Shown: positions 18,872 to 27,297 of the stretch, piece after piece
Numbering within the stretch: the first letter of the stretch is position 1
How the letters are laid out: each line of letters begins with the position of its first letter
From: Streptomyces niveus
GTDB taxonomy: Bacteria; Actinomycetota; Actinomycetes; Streptomycetales; Streptomycetaceae
DNA: 64,000 bases
Direction: 5' to 3'
NCBI RefSeq assembly: GCF_002009175.1
Contig: NZ_CP018047.1
Span: 3,968,001 to 4,032,000 of the forward strand
Notes under the pieces: model-generated
What the model saw: only the letters and a program-made list of their open reading frames with translations
What the model was told of the DNA's origin: nothing
The model's database searches: none
Position numbers and translations under genes: made by a program

Positions 18872-20701
18872 ATGAAGGCGCCCGAACCCGAGAATTTCCC
18901 CGAGGCCGACGATGCGCGCCGACTCCAGGGCCGGTCCACCGAGCTGACCGCCCGCGTTCCGCAACTCCTCGAAGCCATGCGCTCCGTCGGCACCGGCCTC
19001 GAACTGCACTCCACCCTCGACCGGATCTGCGAGACGGCGGCCCGGCTCACCGGCGCCCGCTACGCGGCGCTCGGCGTCGTGGACGAGACGGGCGACGGGC
19101 TCTCCGACTTCGTCACCTACGGCGTCGACGCGGACATCGCCCGGCAGATCGGCCACCGCCCGGACGGCCACACCGGACTGCTCGGTGAACTGATCAGGCA
19201 CCCCGAGGCGATCCGGCTCACCGATCTCACCACCGATCCGCGCTCGGCCGGTTTCCCTCCGCACCATCCGTCGATGCGGACGTTCCTCGGGGTCCCCATC
19301 CGCGTCCAGGGCGAGATGCTCGGGAATCTCTACCTCGCCGAGAAGAACGACGGCACCGAATTCACCGACCACGACCAGCACATGGCGCGGGTCCTCGCGA
19401 CCGAGGCCGGCCTCGCCATCGGCAACGCGCGGCTGTACGAGGCGGCCCGCCAGCGTGAGCGCTGGATCGACGGGTCGGTCGCCGTCACGACGGCTCTGCT
19501 CTCCGGCAAGGACGCCGACCACTCCGGCCGGCTCGAACACCCCGTCGGTACGGAAGGCACGGAAGAGACGGAGGGCACCGAGGGCACCGAGGGCACCGAG
19601 CGCACCGAAGTAACCGAGCGCACCGACTACGCCGACCGTGCCCACCACGCCCTCACCGTCGTCGCCGAACAGGCGCGCAGGCTCGCCGACTCGGCCGCCG
19701 GCCTCGTCCTGCTGCCCACGTCCGACGGGGGACTGGAGATCGTCGCCGTCTCGTCCGACACCCCGGACGTCTCCGTCGGCACCCGGATCCCGGGAAAGAG
19801 CGCCATCGTCGCCAAGCTGCTGGCCGGCGAGTCGGTCTACATGGAGGACTCCAGTACCGACTCGCGACTGGTCTCCCGGCAGGCCGCCCACTTCGGCCCG
19901 ACCATGGTGCTGCCCCTGCACAGCGACGGCCGGGTGCTCGGCGTGCTCGTGACACCGCGTGCGATCGGCGGACGCCCCTTCACCGAGTCGGAACGCACCC
20001 TCGCCACCCGGTTCGCCTCACAGGCGGCCCTCGCGCTGATGATGGCCGAGGCACAGCGCGACAGGGAACGGCTCGCGGTGTTCGAGGACCGCGACCGGAT
20101 CGCCCGCGATCTGCACGATCTGGTCATCCAGCGGCTGTTCGCCGCCGGGATGACGCTGGAGACCGCGCAGCGGCAGTCGGACGTGCCCGAGGTGCGTACA
20201 GGCATCGGCAAGGCGGTCGACGAACTGGACGTCACCATCCAGGAGATCCGTACGGCCATCTTCGCGCTCCAGCAGGGTTCCTCCGAGGCCCCGTCCGGAC
20301 TGCGCACCCGCGTGCTGCGGGAGATCAACATGGCGGCCGTGCCGCTCGGCTTCAAGCCCGCCCCTCGCTTCGTCGGCGCGGTCGACTCGGCCGTCGGCGA
20401 ACTCACCGGCAAGAACCTCATCGCGGCGCTGCGCGAAGCCCTCTCCAACACCTTCCGGCACGCACGGGCCTCCCGTATCGAGGTCACGGTGGACGCGAGC
20501 GCGGCGCTGGCCGACGGCACGCCCGCCGTCCGGCTCTCGGTCGCCGACGACGGCGTCGGCATCCCGGAGGGCGACCGGCGCCGCAGCGGGCTGCGGAACC
20601 TGCGGCGGCGCGCGGAGTCGCTGGGCGGGTCGAGCGAGGTCGGCCCGGGCCTGGGCGAGGACGGCGGTGGTACGACGGTGACCTGGCAGGCCCCGCTCTG
20701 A
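18872..20701 (+). CDS. DosS/DevS-like GAF-GAF sensor histidine kinase (orphan)
   Basis: A 609-residue soluble kinase. GAF-A spans about residues 45-190 and contains PPHHPSMRTFLGVP and GNLYLAEK. GAF-B spans about 245-395. The HisKA_3 dimerisation helix has DRDRIARDLHDLVIQRLF, and the ATPase has LREALSNTFRHA, VADDGVGIP and GLRNLRRRAESLGG. The layout is that of mycobacterial DosS/DosT. His132 and Tyr154 are 22 residues apart and align with DosS haem ligand His149 and Tyr171, suggesting haem-based gas or redox sensing. It lies 58 bp behind cydCD. No response regulator is adjacent. I start at the ATG at 18872; the frame is open upstream but unlike coding. Confidence 0.9.
   Translation: MKAPEPENFPEADDARRLQGRSTELTARVPQLLEAMRSVGTGLELHSTLDRICETAARLTGARYAALGVVDETGDGLSDFVTYGVDADIARQIGHRPDGHTGLLGELIRHPEAIRLTDLTTDPRSAGFPPHHPSMRTFLGVPIRVQGEMLGNLYLAEKNDGTEFTDHDQHMARVLATEAGLAIGNARLYEAARQRERWIDGSVAVTTALLSGKDADHSGRLEHPVGTEGTEETEGTEGTEGTERTEVTERTDYADRAHHALTVVAEQARRLADSAAGLVLLPTSDGGLEIVAVSSDTPDVSVGTRIPGKSAIVAKLLAGESVYMEDSSTDSRLVSRQAAHFGPTMVLPLHSDGRVLGVLVTPRAIGGRPFTESERTLATRFASQAALALMMAEAQRDRERLAVFEDRDRIARDLHDLVIQRLFAAGMTLETAQRQSDVPEVRTGIGKAVDELDVTIQEIRTAIFALQQGSSEAPSGLRTRVLREINMAAVPLGFKPAPRFVGAVDSAVGELTGKNLIAALREALSNTFRHARASRIEVTVDASAALADGTPAVRLSVADDGVGIPEGDRRRSGLRNLRRRAESLGGSSEVGPGLGEDGGGTTVTWQAPL
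19548..19627 (+). repeat. In-frame 9-nt repeat between GAF domains
   Basis: GAGGGCACC occurs in at least three perfect tandem copies, with diverged copies on both sides. It encodes a run of Thr-Glu-x triplets in the linker between the two GAF domains. The triplet periodicity keeps the frame, so copy number could vary without breaking the protein. Confidence 0.8.
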
Positions 20702-20740
20702 GGTCCGTCCGCCGGAAAGGGCCTGAGGGCTTCCCGGCCG

Positions 20741-21607
20741 TCAGCCCCGCTCCGACTCCGCCCGCGCGCGTGCCACCAGTCGTTCGATGACGACGGCGAC
20801 ACCGTCCTCGTTGTTCGCCACGGTCCGCCCGGACGCCGCCGCGATCACATCAGGATGCGCCTTGCCCATCGCGTACGACGTACCGGCCCACGCCAGCATC
20901 TCCACGTCGTTCGGCATGTCCCCGAAGGCGACGACCTCGTCGGAGGAGATACCCCGCTCGGCGCAGCAGAGCGCGAGCGTGCTCGCCTTGCTCACCCCGA
21001 GGCCGCTGACCTCCAGCAGCGCGGTGGAGCTGGAACGGGTGAAGGACGCCAGGTGCCCGGCGGCCGTACGGGCCAGCGTCAGGAAACCGTCCGGTGTCAG
21101 GGTCGGGTGGTGCGCCAGCAGCTTCACGACCGGGTCGCCGTCGCCAGGCCCGCCTTCCTGGAGAAGCTTCTCGGCGGCGGCGACGTTCGCGCCGGGGTCG
21201 TCCTGGAACGGCGGGTACCGCGGCTCGTAGTCGAAGCTCGTCGTCTTCTCGACGGCGAACGAGGTACCGGGCGCCGCGTCCCGCAGCGCCCGCACGACGT
21301 CGAGGGCGACGGCCCGGTCCATCCCGCGCACCTTCACCAGCTCCCCGCCGCCGTGCAGATCGACGACGACGGCGCCGTTGGCGCAGATGGCGAGGCCGTG
21401 CCGGTGCACATGGTCGCTGACGACGCCCATCCAGCGGGCCGGCCTGCCGGTGACGAAGAAGACCTCGATCCCGGCCTCCTCGGCGGCGGCGAGCGCGGCG
21501 ACGGTGCGGTCCGAGACGGTCTTGTCGTCGCGCAGCAACGTTCCGTCAAGATCGGTGGCGATCAGCCGGGGGCGGGCGGGAAGCGGGGACTCGCTAGCTG
21601 AGGTCAC
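20741..21607 (-). CDS. Cof-type HAD hydrolase (sugar-phosphatase-like)
   Basis: A 288-residue HAD protein. Motif I is [11 protein letters not shown] with the nucleophile Asp, motif II VFFVTGRP, and motif IV FGDMPNDVEMLAWAG. A large C2 cap makes it Cof-type, typically active on sugar phosphates or small phosphate esters. The GTG at 21607 gives the family N-terminus; the frame stays open upstream without similarity. A paralogue lies at 33143-33979. The LLM gene starts about 200 bp away and is divergent. Confidence 0.88.
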   Translation of the reverse strand: MTSASESPLPARPRLIATDLDGTLLRDDKTVSDRTVAALAAAEEAGIEVFFVTGRPARWMGVVSDHVHRHGLAICANGAVVVDLHGGGELVKVRGMDRAVALDVVRALRDAAPGTSFAVEKTTSFDYEPRYPPFQDDPGANVAAAEKLLQEGGPGDGDPVVKLLAHHPTLTPDGFLTLARTAAGHLASFTRSSSTALLEVSGLGVSKASTLALCCAERGISSDEVVAFGDMPNDVEMLAWAGTSYAMGKAHPDVIAAASGRTVANNEDGVAVVIERLVARARAESERG

Positions 21608-21812
21608 GCGCCCATTCTCCCGCACACATGTGCACGTGAGTGCGCAGGACGCACATGTGAGCGCCCTCACGCCCGCAAGTGGCGGACACTCACCGCACCG
21701 CCGTGCCGTCACGCCCGCCGCACCGCACTGCCGCGATGCCTGCCGCAGCGCCTCCACCGCCTTCCACCGCCCGCCCCACCGAGTGCCGGCGGCGGGACGT
21801 AGGGTCGGGGCC

Positions 21813-22706
21813 ATGCGTCTGAGCACTGTGATTCTTCCCGTCCGCCGCTGGCACGAGGGCGGTCGCGACGAGTGGTCGCGCGCCGAGGAGCTGGGTTTTC
21901 ACGCGGCGTACACCTACGACCATCTGTCGTGGCGCACCTTCCGGGACGGCCCGTGGTTCGGCGCGATCCCGACCCTGACGGCCGCCGCGGGCGCCACCAC
22001 CCGGCTGCGGCTGGGCACGCTGGTGACGTCGCCGAACTTCCGGCATCCGGTGACGCTAGCCAAGGAGCTGATCTCGCTGGACGACATCTCCGACGGCCGG
22101 GTCACCCTCGGGATCGGGGCCGGCGGGACGGGCTTCGACGCCGTGGTGCTCGGGCAGGAGCCCTGGTCGCCGCGTGAACGGGCCGACAGGTTCGCGGAGT
22201 TCGTGACACTGCTCGACCGGCTGCTGACGCAGGACGCGGTGACGGCCGAGGGGACGTACTACTCGGCGGTCGAGGCCCGCGACATCCCGGGGTGTGCGCA
22301 GCGCCCGCGGCTGCCGTTCGCCGTCGCCGCCACCGGGCCGCGCGGGCTGAGGCTGGCCGCGGCGCTCGGCCAGGCCTGGGTGACGACGGGGGATCCGAAG
22401 CTCTTCGAGTCGGGCACGGCCGAGGAGTCGCTGGAGGCGGTCCGCGGACAGATCGGCCGGCTCGGACAGGCGTGCGCGGAGATCGGGCGTGACGCGGCCG
22501 GTCTGGAGAAGATCCTCCTCAGCGGCTTCACGCCGGGGCGTCCGCTCGATTCGTTCGACGCGTTCGTGGACTTCGCGGGACGGCACTTCGAGCTGGGGAT
22601 CACGGAGATCGTGGTCCACGCGCCGATCCCGGACTCCGACTTCGCGATGGATCCGGCCCTGTTCGAGCGGATCGCCACGGAAGGGCTCGCGCAGCTCAGC
22701 CGCTGA
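21813..22706 (+). CDS. LLM-class flavin/F420-dependent oxidoreductase
   Basis: A 297-residue luciferase-like TIM-barrel protein. It starts MRLSTVILPVRRWHEGGRDE and has AAYTYDHLSWR, LRLGTLVTSPNFRHPVTLAK, SDGRVTLGIGAGGTGFDAV and RLPFAVAATGPRGLRLAA. These residues fit the F420-type branch common in actinomycetes; substrate unknown. The gene is convergent with kptA and their ends overlap by 11 bp (22696-22706). Confidence 0.88.
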   Translation: MRLSTVILPVRRWHEGGRDEWSRAEELGFHAAYTYDHLSWRTFRDGPWFGAIPTLTAAAGATTRLRLGTLVTSPNFRHPVTLAKELISLDDISDGRVTLGIGAGGTGFDAVVLGQEPWSPRERADRFAEFVTLLDRLLTQDAVTAEGTYYSAVEARDIPGCAQRPRLPFAVAATGPRGLRLAAALGQAWVTTGDPKLFESGTAEESLEAVRGQIGRLGQACAEIGRDAAGLEKILLSGFTPGRPLDSFDAFVDFAGRHFELGITEIVVHAPIPDSDFAMDPALFERIATEGLAQLSR

Positions 22707-23271
22707 AGCGGAGGTAGCGCGGCGGTACGGCGTCGGCCAGCCAGACGCCGTTGGCGCTCACCCGGAAGACATGGCCGTCGCGGTGCATCGCGCCCGCGTC
22801 CACGGGCAGGACGACGGGCCGGCCGCGGCGCGCGCCGACGCGGGTCGCCGTCTCGCGGTCGGGTGAGAGATGGACGTGGTGGCGGTTCATGGGCCGCAGG
22901 CCCTCGGCCCGGATCGCGTCGAGGCTGCGGGCGACGGTGCCGTGGTAGAGGTACGCGGGCGGCTCGGCCGCCGGCAGGTCCAGATCGACCTCGACGGTGT
23001 GGCCCTGGTTGGCGCGGATTCTGTCACCCTCGATGGTGAAGCGCCGTTTGTCGTTGACGGCCACGACATGGTCCAGCTCAGCGCGGGTGATGGGGAAGTG
23101 GTGGCCGGCCGTGGCGCGGAGCAGCGCGTCGACCTCCACCCAGCCGTTCGGGTCGAGCGTGAGGCCGATCCGCTCGGGCTGGTGTCGCAGGTGCTTCGAG
23201 AGATATTTCGACACCTTCACGGTGCGTCGCTCGTCGGGCGTTCCCGCACCCGGAGTTCGCGTTGTGGTCAT
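22696..23271 (-). CDS. kptA: RNA 2'-phosphotransferase KptA/Tpt1
   Basis: A 191-residue protein. Tpt1 motifs are KVSKYLSKHLRHQPERIGL, DPNGWVEVDALL, YLYHGT and NRHHVHLSPDRETATRVGARRG. The family removes a splice-junction 2'-phosphate from RNA using NAD+. Bacteria lack that tRNA splicing pathway, so the physiological substrate is uncertain; NAD-dependent RNA or ADP-ribose chemistry is possible. I use the ATG at 23271; an in-frame start 12 codons upstream exists. Its upstream region carries the 15-bp repeat array and DnaA boxes. Confidence 0.92.
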   Translation of the reverse strand: MTTTRTPGAGTPDERRTVKVSKYLSKHLRHQPERIGLTLDPNGWVEVDALLRATAGHHFPITRAELDHVVAVNDKRRFTIEGDRIRANQGHTVEVDLDLPAAEPPAYLYHGTVARSLDAIRAEGLRPMNRHHVHLSPDRETATRVGARRGRPVVLPVDAGAMHRDGHVFRVSANGVWLADAVPPRYLRFSG

Positions 23272-23340
23272 TCGCACAGCGTGCCCGGTGGTGCGGGCGG
23301 CCGCCACTCATTTCGGTCCGGTCTAGGGATCGTCCGGCCC

Positions 23341-23415
23341 GATCCGAAGTGCTGCGGTCCGAAGTATTTCGATCCGAGGTGCTTGGATCCGATCTCATCC
23401 GATCCGAAAACGATC
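23341..23415. repeat. Five tandem 15-bp iteron-like repeats
   Basis: Five units with an exact 15-bp period start at 23341, 23356, 23371, 23386 and 23401. Each starts G(A/G)TCCGA; the first three are the best conserved (GATCCGAAGTGCTGC, GGTCCGAAGTATTTC, GATCCGAGGTGCTTG). A degenerate sixth unit may follow (23416-23430). The array lies between the MerR gene and kptA and runs straight into a DnaA-box group. Confidence 0.85.
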
Positions 23416-23429
23416 AGTGCCGAAATGTT

Positions 23430-23483
23430 TGATCCACAGTCAACTCGGTTTATCCACAGGCTATTTGGCGAGTCTGTGGACAA
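23430..23483. promoter_or_regulatory. DnaA-box group beside the 15-bp repeats
   Basis: Three boxes within 54 bp: TGATCCACA (23430-23438, one mismatch), TTATCCACA (23450-23458, perfect) and TGTGGACAA (23475-23483, the reverse of the Streptomyces-preferred TTGTCCACA). The local sequence is AT-richer than its surroundings. Confidence 0.8.
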
Positions 23484-23495
23484 CTGCCGAGTGGA

Positions 23496-24440
23496 TTAAC
23501 CTATTTGGTCAAGTTGACCGCTCTGTCTGTGGGTTGCGGTCAGCGTGTCCAACGTCCTGGTCGCCAGCTCCCGTTCGGCCGCCGCCGCGATGAACGCCGA
23601 TGCGCTCTCCTCGCCAACCAGCGCTTGTACGGCGTCGATCGTGGCGGCCGGCAGCCGTACGGAACGGGTCCGCGCACCCGACGGCTCCGGGTCCTCGGCC
23701 ATCAGGTGCTGCTGGAGATGGCGCGTCGCGAACAGCCGCATGGCACGCGCCAGTTCGGCGTCCACGGTCTGCCGCGCGAGGGGCCGCAGCCTACGTACGA
23801 GCGACGCCGCCTCCGCCGCGTCCTCATCCGTCGGCGGGTGATGCCCCAGATAGCGCGCGAAGACGTGCTCGCTCGTGAACTCCAGGAAACGCGCGGCGAT
23901 GTGCTCGACCTGACCGCGAAGTTCCCGCAGATGGGCGGAGATCGCCGTCAGCGGGACCCCGGCCGCGTACAACTCGGCCGCCACCGAAAGCTCTTGGGGG
24001 CTCGGTACGAGGAATTCGTCGTCCCGGCCGGGAATCCGCTCCAGTACCCCCAGCTCCACCGCCTCGGCGAGGGCCGCGTCGTCGGGGGAGCCGCCGAACC
24101 GCTCGTCCAGCTCCGCGCGGGTGATCCGGGCGGCGTGCTCGTCCGTCCACGGCCCGTGCACCTCGGCGACCAGGCCGAGCACCCCGCCTAGACCGCGCCC
24201 AGCGGTCCACGCCTCCAGCAACTCCTTGATGGAGGCCAGCGTGTAGCCCCGTTCGAGAAGGTCCGCGATCTGCCGCAGCCGGGCCAGATGCGTGTCCCCG
24301 TACACATTGGCCCTGCCCCGCCGCTCGGGCGTCGGCAGCAGCCCCCGGTCCTGGTAGGCGCGGATGGTCCGGACCGTGGCGCCGCTCGCGTGCGCCAGGT
24401 CCTCGATCCGGTACCGGCCGCCCGCCGGGGTCCCCGACAC
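23496..24440 (-). CDS. MerR-family transcriptional regulator
   Basis: A 314-residue regulator. The N-terminal MerR domain reads YRIEDLAHASGATVRTIRAY, then a wing with GRANVYGDTHLARLRQI and a helix with GYTLASIKELLEAW. The long C-terminal region has no Cys cluster, so a small organic effector is likelier than a metal. The GTG at 24440 is 2 bp past the stop of the upstream metal-dependent hydrolase gene, implying translational coupling. It is the last gene of a four-gene cassette and may control it. Confidence 0.9.
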   Translation of the reverse strand: MSGTPAGGRYRIEDLAHASGATVRTIRAYQDRGLLPTPERRGRANVYGDTHLARLRQIADLLERGYTLASIKELLEAWTAGRGLGGVLGLVAEVHGPWTDEHAARITRAELDERFGGSPDDAALAEAVELGVLERIPGRDDEFLVPSPQELSVAAELYAAGVPLTAISAHLRELRGQVEHIAARFLEFTSEHVFARYLGHHPPTDEDAAEAASLVRRLRPLARQTVDAELARAMRLFATRHLQQHLMAEDPEPSGARTRSVRLPAATIDAVQALVGEESASAFIAAAAERELATRTLDTLTATHRQSGQLDQIG

Positions 24441-24442
24441 GC

Positions 24443-25387
24443 CTACCCCAGGGCGGCGCGGCCGACGGCACCGGCCGCCGCGCGGGCCGCAGGTGAGGTC
24501 GCGAGATAGTCGACGGCCCTGCGGAGCGAACCCTCCTGCGAGGGGTGGTACGACCGCCGGAAGTACCGGGGTACCGCCGAGCCCAGCTCCCGCCAGGTGG
24601 GCAACAGGCCCTTGGCGACAGCCCGGTTGTGCTCGCGCAGCGAGTAGCGCGGCCGGCCCGCGAGCTGCGGATCGTGCCGGATCAGATACGCCGCTCCCCA
24701 CCCCCAGAGCCAGAGCATCACCGGGGCGGTGACCGCCATCGTCTCCAGTCGGCGGGCGTAGCGCACCGGATCGGGGCCGCCGCAGTGCTGGTACATGTCG
24801 AAGGCCACCGACCGGTGTTCGACCTCCTCGGCGCCGTGCCAGCGCAGCAGGTCGAGCATGACCTCGTCCGCCCCCGCCCGGTCCAGCGCGTCCGCGCTCA
24901 GCACCCAGTCCCCCAGCACCGCCGTGAACTGCTCTATGGCGGCGACGATCGCCAGCCGGAAGCGCAGCCACTCCCGCTGGGGCCACGGCACCCCGAAGGG
25001 CGGCCTCTCGCCGAGAAGGATCTCGAAGAGGTAGTCGACGTGCCGGGTGTACGGCCCGGTGTCCAGCCGCTGCTCCGCGAGGTGGTTGAGCACATACGCG
25101 TGCTGCACGCTGTGCGTCGCCTCCTGGCCCATGAACCCCTTGACGTCCTTGAGCAGGACCGGGTCGTCGACCAGCGGCAGGGCTTCCTTGAAGACCTTGA
25201 CGAACCAGCGCTCGCCCGCGGGGAGGAGCAGATGCAGGACGTTGATGACGTGCGTGGCGGTGGGCTCGTCGGGTATCCAGTGCAGCGGGGTCTCCCGCCA
25301 GTCGAACGACACCCGCCGGGGAGCGATCTCATGGCCCTCCCCCCAAGGGTTCTCGCGCGGATCCCGGCCGTTCGCCGACGCGTTCAC
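24443..25387 (-). CDS. Metal-dependent hydrolase family (PF10118-like)
   Basis: A 314-residue protein rich in His and Glu. The motifs QEATHSVQHAYVLNHL and WHGAEEVEHRSVAFDMY could bind a di-metal centre as in helical-bundle oxidases or hydrolases. This fits the family annotated as predicted metal-dependent hydrolase, with unclear chemistry. One hydrophobic stretch, VMLWLWGWGAAYLI, could touch the membrane. The GTG start overlaps the upstream SDR-fusion stop by 4 nt (GTGA). Confidence 0.82.
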   Translation of the reverse strand: MNASANGRDPRENPWGEGHEIAPRRVSFDWRETPLHWIPDEPTATHVINVLHLLLPAGERWFVKVFKEALPLVDDPVLLKDVKGFMGQEATHSVQHAYVLNHLAEQRLDTGPYTRHVDYLFEILLGERPPFGVPWPQREWLRFRLAIVAAIEQFTAVLGDWVLSADALDRAGADEVMLDLLRWHGAEEVEHRSVAFDMYQHCGGPDPVRYARRLETMAVTAPVMLWLWGWGAAYLIRHDPQLAGRPRYSLREHNRAVAKGLLPTWRELGSAVPRYFRRSYHPSQEGSLRRAVDYLATSPAARAAAGAVGRAALG

Positions 25388-27297
25388 AGCGGTGGCTCCA
25401 GCCGGGCTATCGCGCGCAGCGTCCTGGGCGCGAAGCGGGACAGCAGCCGGGCTCCCCGGGCCTCCGGCGTCACCGGTACGACGGCCTCGTTGCGGACGAC
25501 GGCCCGCAGGACGGCGTCGGCGACCTTCTCCGGCGGGTAGTTGCGCAGCCCGTACAGCCGGGACGTTCTCCTCCGGCGTCGTTTCTCCTCCTCCGCCGAG
25601 ACTCCGGTGAACCGCGCGGTGGCCGCGATGTTGGTGTTCACGAAGCCGGGGCAGATGGCGGTGACCCCGATGCCCTGGCCGGCGAGCTCGGCGCGCAGGC
25701 ATTCGCTGAGCATCAGCACCGCCGCCTTGGACGTGCTGTAGGCGGGCAGCGCCCGTGACGGCTGATAGGCCGCCGCCGAAGCGGTGTTGACGATGTGGCC
25801 GCCCTGGCCGCGGGCCGCCATCTGACCGCCGAATATCCGGCAGCCGTGGATGACGCCCCAGAGATTGACGTCCAGGACCTTCTTCCAGTCCTCGCTCGTG
25901 GTGTCCAGGAACGGTCCCGAGAGCCCGATCCCCGCGTTGTTCACCAGGACGTCCACCGTGCCGTACTCGGCGGCGACCTTCTCGGCCAGTTTCTCCATCG
26001 CCTGCTCGTCGCCGACGTCGACCGTCTCCGCCCATGCCCGCGGCGCGCCGATCAGCCGGGCCATCTCGGCGGTCCTGGCAACCCCTTCGGCGTCCCGGTC
26101 CACGGCGACGATCCGGGCCCCCGACTCGGCGAACGCGAACGCCGTGGCCCGCCCGATGCCGCTCGCGGCGCCGGTCACCAGGACGAGCTGCCCGCCGAAC
26201 CGCTCCCCGTAGGGGCCGCTCGGCACCAGGTCACGCGCCCGGCGGGCCCGGCTCTCCCGGCGCGCCTTGCTGGCCGTCTCGATCGCCGCCGCGGCGTCGG
26301 ACCCGCTCTCCGGCTCCGGGTCGGGCTCATGGGCGGTGACGAACTCGGTGATCCAGGAGGCCAGTTGATCCGGTCGCGTACGCGGCACCCAGTGCTTGGC
26401 GGGGAGCGTACGGCGCACCAGCTGGGGCACCCACCGCTCCAGGTCGTCGTAGAGCCGCTCGGAGAGGAAGGCGTCGCCGGTCGGGGTGATCAGCTGGACG
26501 GGTGCGTGCGCGTGCGCGTCGGCGCGGGGGCGGCGCAGCCGGGCGCGGATGTTGTCCCGGTAGAGCCAGGCGCCGTGCGCGGCGTCGTCCGGCAGCGAGG
26601 CGGTCGGATACGCGTCGACCCGTTCGGCACCCGCCGATTCCCCCTGTGCGCCGCCCGGCTTCGCGGGTTTCCGTCCCGACGGGACCTTCTCGAACCGCTC
26701 AAGGATCCTCGGCCACTGCTTGCCCAGCGGCCCGCGCCAGGCGAGTTCGGGCAGCACCGGGGTGTGCAGCATGTACACGTACCAGGACTTGGCGCCCTGG
26801 CCCAGGAGCTGGCCCACCGCGCGCGGGGTCGGCCGGGTCATCCGCCGCTTGATCCAGTGCCCGAAGTGGTCGAGCGAGGGGCCCGACATCGAGGTGAAGG
26901 AGGCGATCCGGCCGGACGTGCGCCGTACGGTCACGAACTCCCAGCCCTGCACCGAGCCCCAGTCGTGCCCCACCAGATGCACCGGCCGGCGCGGGCTCAC
27001 CGCGTCGGCCACCGCCAGGAAGTCGTCCGTCAGCTTCTCCAGGGTGAAGCCGCCGCGCAGCGGCTTCGGTGCCGTCGAACCGCCGTGCCCCCGCACGTCG
27101 TACAGCACCACATGGAACCGCCCGGCGAGCCGGGCGGCGACGTGGGACCAGACCTCCTTGCTGTCCGGATAGCCGTGCACGAGCAGGACCGTCGGCCGCG
27201 CCGGGTCGCCCAGCTCGGCCACACACAGATCGATCCCGCCCGTGCGGACCCTGCGCTCCCGCGCACCGGCCGGCCACTGATCCGACTGAAGCGACAT
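25384..27297 (-). CDS. Alpha/beta hydrolase - short-chain dehydrogenase fusion
   Basis: A 637-residue two-domain protein. Residues about 10-330 are an alpha/beta hydrolase: LLVHGYPDSKEVW, DVRGHGGS and GHDWGS with Asp112 as likely nucleophile, an epoxide-hydrolase-like pattern. Residues about 365-637 are an SDR: the NAD(P)-binding VTGAASGIGRATAFAF near 373, NNAGIG, and the catalytic YSTSKAA with Tyr519 and Lys523. A fusion implies sequential hydrolysis and redox of one substrate. The ATG at 27297 shares one base with the upstream M24 stop; its end overlaps the next gene by 4 nt. Confidence 0.9.
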   Translation of the reverse strand: MSLQSDQWPAGARERRVRTGGIDLCVAELGDPARPTVLLVHGYPDSKEVWSHVAARLAGRFHVVLYDVRGHGGSTAPKPLRGGFTLEKLTDDFLAVADAVSPRRPVHLVGHDWGSVQGWEFVTVRRTSGRIASFTSMSGPSLDHFGHWIKRRMTRPTPRAVGQLLGQGAKSWYVYMLHTPVLPELAWRGPLGKQWPRILERFEKVPSGRKPAKPGGAQGESAGAERVDAYPTASLPDDAAHGAWLYRDNIRARLRRPRADAHAHAPVQLITPTGDAFLSERLYDDLERWVPQLVRRTLPAKHWVPRTRPDQLASWITEFVTAHEPDPEPESGSDAAAAIETASKARRESRARRARDLVPSGPYGERFGGQLVLVTGAASGIGRATAFAFAESGARIVAVDRDAEGVARTAEMARLIGAPRAWAETVDVGDEQAMEKLAEKVAAEYGTVDVLVNNAGIGLSGPFLDTTSEDWKKVLDVNLWGVIHGCRIFGGQMAARGQGGHIVNTASAAAYQPSRALPAYSTSKAAVLMLSECLRAELAGQGIGVTAICPGFVNTNIAATARFTGVSAEEEKRRRRRTSRLYGLRNYPPEKVADAVLRAVVRNEAVVPVTPEARGARLLSRFAPRTLRAIARLEPPL

